Below are positions 23,785 to 25,157 of a stretch of 25,157 nt of DNA, piece after piece. Origin of the DNA: Vitreoscilla stercoraria DSM 513 (GTDB taxonomy: Bacteria; Pseudomonadota; Gammaproteobacteria; Burkholderiales; Neisseriaceae); assembly GCF_000382305.1 (NCBI RefSeq), contig NZ_KB908036.1:18747-43903 (forward strand), written 5' to 3'. The notes under the pieces are model-generated. The model saw only the letters and a program-made list of their open reading frames with translations. It was not told where the DNA came from and made no database searches. A program made the translations under genes and the position numbers. Numbering within the stretch: the stretch's first letter is position 1; every line of letters begins with the position of its first letter.

Positions 23785-24852
23785 GTGGAACAGATTCAAA
23801 CCGCGATTGAAGCCATTGTCTTGCCCAATAGCAACCGTACCATTGCATCAGAAAAAGCCCTTACCAAACTCACACAACAAGACGGTAACATTCATGTGAC
23901 ATTGCGCTTTGCCTACCCTGTTGCACACTTACAGGACGCTTTCATTCAAGCCATTGCTCAAGCAACAGATACTCCTGCCTCCAATATTCATCTGACGCTA
24001 GAAAACAAAATTGTCACACACAAAGTGCAGCAAGGCGTGAATACCATTAAAGGCGTCAAAAACATCATTGCCATTGCTTCAGGCAAAGGCGGTGTAGGCA
24101 AATCCACGACCACTACCAACTTAGCCATCGCTTTAAGCAAAATGGGTGCGCGTGTTGGTGTCTTGGATGCTGATATTTATGGTCCAAGCCAACCGACCAT
24201 GTTGGGCGTTTCTCATTTACAACCTGAACAAAAAGATGGCAAATTCATTCCTGTCACCAATGCAGCTGGCATTCAAACCATGTCGATTGGCTTCTTGGTC
24301 AATACCGATCAAGCGGTTGTGTGGCGCGGTCCCATGGTTAGCCAAGCTTTGCAACAATTATTATTCCAAAGCCAATGGGATGATGTGGATTATTTGTTCA
24401 TAGACTTGCCTCCAGGCACAGGTGATGTCCAATTGACGCTATCCCAAAAAATTCCAGTGACCGCCTCTGTCATCGTCACCACGCCGCAAGACATTGCATT
24501 ACTGGATGCTAGAAAAGCAGTCGACATGTTTGCCAAAGTCAATATTCCTATTTTGGGTATCATCGAAAATATGGCAACCCATATTTGTTCTCAGTGCGGT
24601 CATGCCGAAGCCATTTTTGGCTCAGATGGTGGCAAAATGTTGTCTGAAAACTTGAATGTCCCATTATTGGCTCAATTACCACTCAGCTTGCCAATTCGCC
24701 AAGCCATGGACCAAGGTCAAGGCGTAGATTTACAGCAAACTGAAACGGCCATTGCCAATTTGTACCAACAAGCAACATGGCAAATCATCTTAAAAATCTC
24801 AGACATGGGCAAAGATTTCAGCAATGCTTTTCCAAAAATTGTGATTGAATAA
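23785..24852 (+). CDS. apbC: Mrp/ApbC family iron-sulfur cluster carrier ATPase
   Basis: Mrp/ApbC proteins bind and transfer Fe-S clusters as dimers and need ATP hydrolysis. The 355-residue protein has an N-terminal MIP18-like (DUF59) domain at about 1-80, a deviant Walker A SGKGGVGKST at 99-108, LDADIYGPSQPTMLG (127-141), FIDLPPGTGDVQLTLSQ (205-221) and the cluster-binding CxxC C268/C271 in ENMATHICSQCGH. The MIP18-like part lacks an obvious conserved Cys. Translation starts at GTG 23785, supported by AAAAAGGA nine bases upstream and by the lack of a nearby in-frame ATG. It ends at the DUS hairpin 24871-24899. An internal DUS encodes Leu-Gln-Asp-Ala. Confidence 0.95.
   Translation: MEQIQTAIEAIVLPNSNRTIASEKALTKLTQQDGNIHVTLRFAYPVAHLQDAFIQAIAQATDTPASNIHLTLENKIVTHKVQQGVNTIKGVKNIIAIASGKGGVGKSTTTTNLAIALSKMGARVGVLDADIYGPSQPTMLGVSHLQPEQKDGKFIPVTNAAGIQTMSIGFLVNTDQAVVWRGPMVSQALQQLLFQSQWDDVDYLFIDLPPGTGDVQLTLSQKIPVTASVIVTTPQDIALLDARKAVDMFAKVNIPILGIIENMATHICSQCGHAEAIFGSDGGKMLSENLNVPLLAQLPLSLPIRQAMDQGQGVDLQQTETAIANLYQQATWQIILKISDMGKDFSNAFPKIVIE
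23929..23941 (-). repeat. DUS-like word inside apbC/mrp
   Basis: Exact 13-mer on the minus strand. The coding strand reads TTA-CAG-GAC-GCT (Leu-Gln-Asp-Ala at residues 49-52). Confidence 0.75.
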
Positions 24853-24870
24853 TCCAGCGTTGATGATTAA

Positions 24871-24899
24871 AAGCGTCCTGTAAAGTTTACAGGACGCTT
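24871..24899. terminator. DUS inverted-pair terminator after apbC/mrp
   Basis: AAGCGTCCTGTAAA (24871-24884) and its perfect complement (24886-24899) are separated by one base, so the real loop includes a few arm bases. Both arms contain the exact 13-mer. It lies 19 bases past the mrp stop. Confidence 0.8.
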
Positions 24900-24945
24900 G
24901 TTTATATGAATGTGTATTATATTTAAAGCTATCTTTAAGAATGAA

Positions 24946-24977
24946 TAAAGCCCTGATGCGTTTGCATCAGGGCTTTA
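24946..24977 (-). terminator. Terminator of the rRNA operon
   Basis: AAAGCCCTGATGC (24947-24959) and GCATCAGGGCTTT (24964-24976) form a perfect 13-pair stem with a four-base loop. On the minus strand it lies about ten bases past the 5S 3' end and is followed by a short T-rich stretch. Confidence 0.88.
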
Positions 24978-24986
24978 GAATGGGGC

Positions 24987-25101
24987 GTTTGACGATGACC
25001 TACTTTCACATGGGTAATCCACACTATCATCGGCGCTAAGTCGTTTCACGGTCCTGTTCGGGATGGGAAGGCGTGGGACCAACTCGCTATGGTCGTCAAA
25101 C
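24987..25101 (-). rRNA. rrf: 5S ribosomal RNA
   Basis: The minus strand carries the bacterial 5S landmarks in order: GACCATAGCGAGTTGG, CCCATCCCGAACAGG, GAAACGACTTAGCGCCGATG and GGATTACCCATGTGAAAG. The ends GTTTGACGA and TCGTCAAAC pair as helix I, which sets the limits to within a few bases. This is the last gene of an rRNA operon entering from the right. Confidence 0.95.
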
Positions 25102-25157
25102 ATAAACTTTAAAATCAGAAAGCCGTCTGTGTTACAGAGCTTTGAAATAGGGCTGTA
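25102..25157 (-). other. Part of the 23S-5S spacer of the rRNA operon
   Basis: These last 56 bases precede 5S on the minus strand and hold no gene. The 23S rRNA 3' end should lie just beyond the window. Confidence 0.7.

Noticed and set aside
25120..25130. GCCGTCTG in the 23S-5S spacer, like the classical Neisseria DUS
   Set aside because: It lacks the final AA, occurs once, and lies in an rRNA spacer; probably chance.

Overview
The window looks like chromosomal DNA of a member of the Neisseriaceae. The evidence is the order minC-minD-minE-oxyR, which is typical of Neisseria and relatives; a TamA-TamB pair; and a 13-base word, AAGCGTCCTGTAA, repeated nine times exactly and used as inverted pairs between genes, which is how DNA uptake sequences (DUS) behave in this family. 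The word is not one of the DUS dialects I remember, so the source may be a less studied genus (a Vitreoscilla-like organism is possible). I cannot name the species from sequence alone.

Layout. 1-112: 3' end of a tRNA-Leu(CAA) and its terminator. 149-703: free methionine sulfoxide reductase (minus). 768-4930: a minus-strand iron cluster, read as TonB-dependent Fiu-like receptor, PiuC-type dioxygenase, FMN-dependent 2-hydroxy-acid oxidase; a Fur-like site lies upstream, and a run of eight A puts the best receptor start one base out of frame. 5212-6544: NlpD-like lipoprotein and a DUF2147 protein. 6716-7213 (plus): a GNAT acetyltransferase. 7268-11011: dnaE preceded by a small PhaM-like gene. 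11088-11600: two identical initiator tRNA genes, each with its own promoter and terminator. 11619-14551: minC-minD-minE-oxyR operon. 14685-15959: waaA. 16026-21987: tamA-tamB. 22166-22720 (plus): a secreted coiled-coil protein of unknown function. 22722-23624: ribokinase. 23785-24852 (plus): Mrp/ApbC Fe-S carrier. 24946-25157: the end of an rRNA operon read on the minus strand (5S gene, terminator, part of the 23S-5S spacer).

Most genes are housekeeping: envelope building (NlpD, WaaA, TamA/B), division-site placement (Min), replication (DnaE), redox defence (fRMsr, OxyR) and iron (receptor, PiuC, Mrp). I see no prophage, insertion sequence, CRISPR array or defence island. The points most worth following are the apparent new DUS dialect, with its hairpins and decayed copies, and the possible phase-variable start of the siderophore receptor together with its coupled hydroxylase and hydroxy-acid oxidase.
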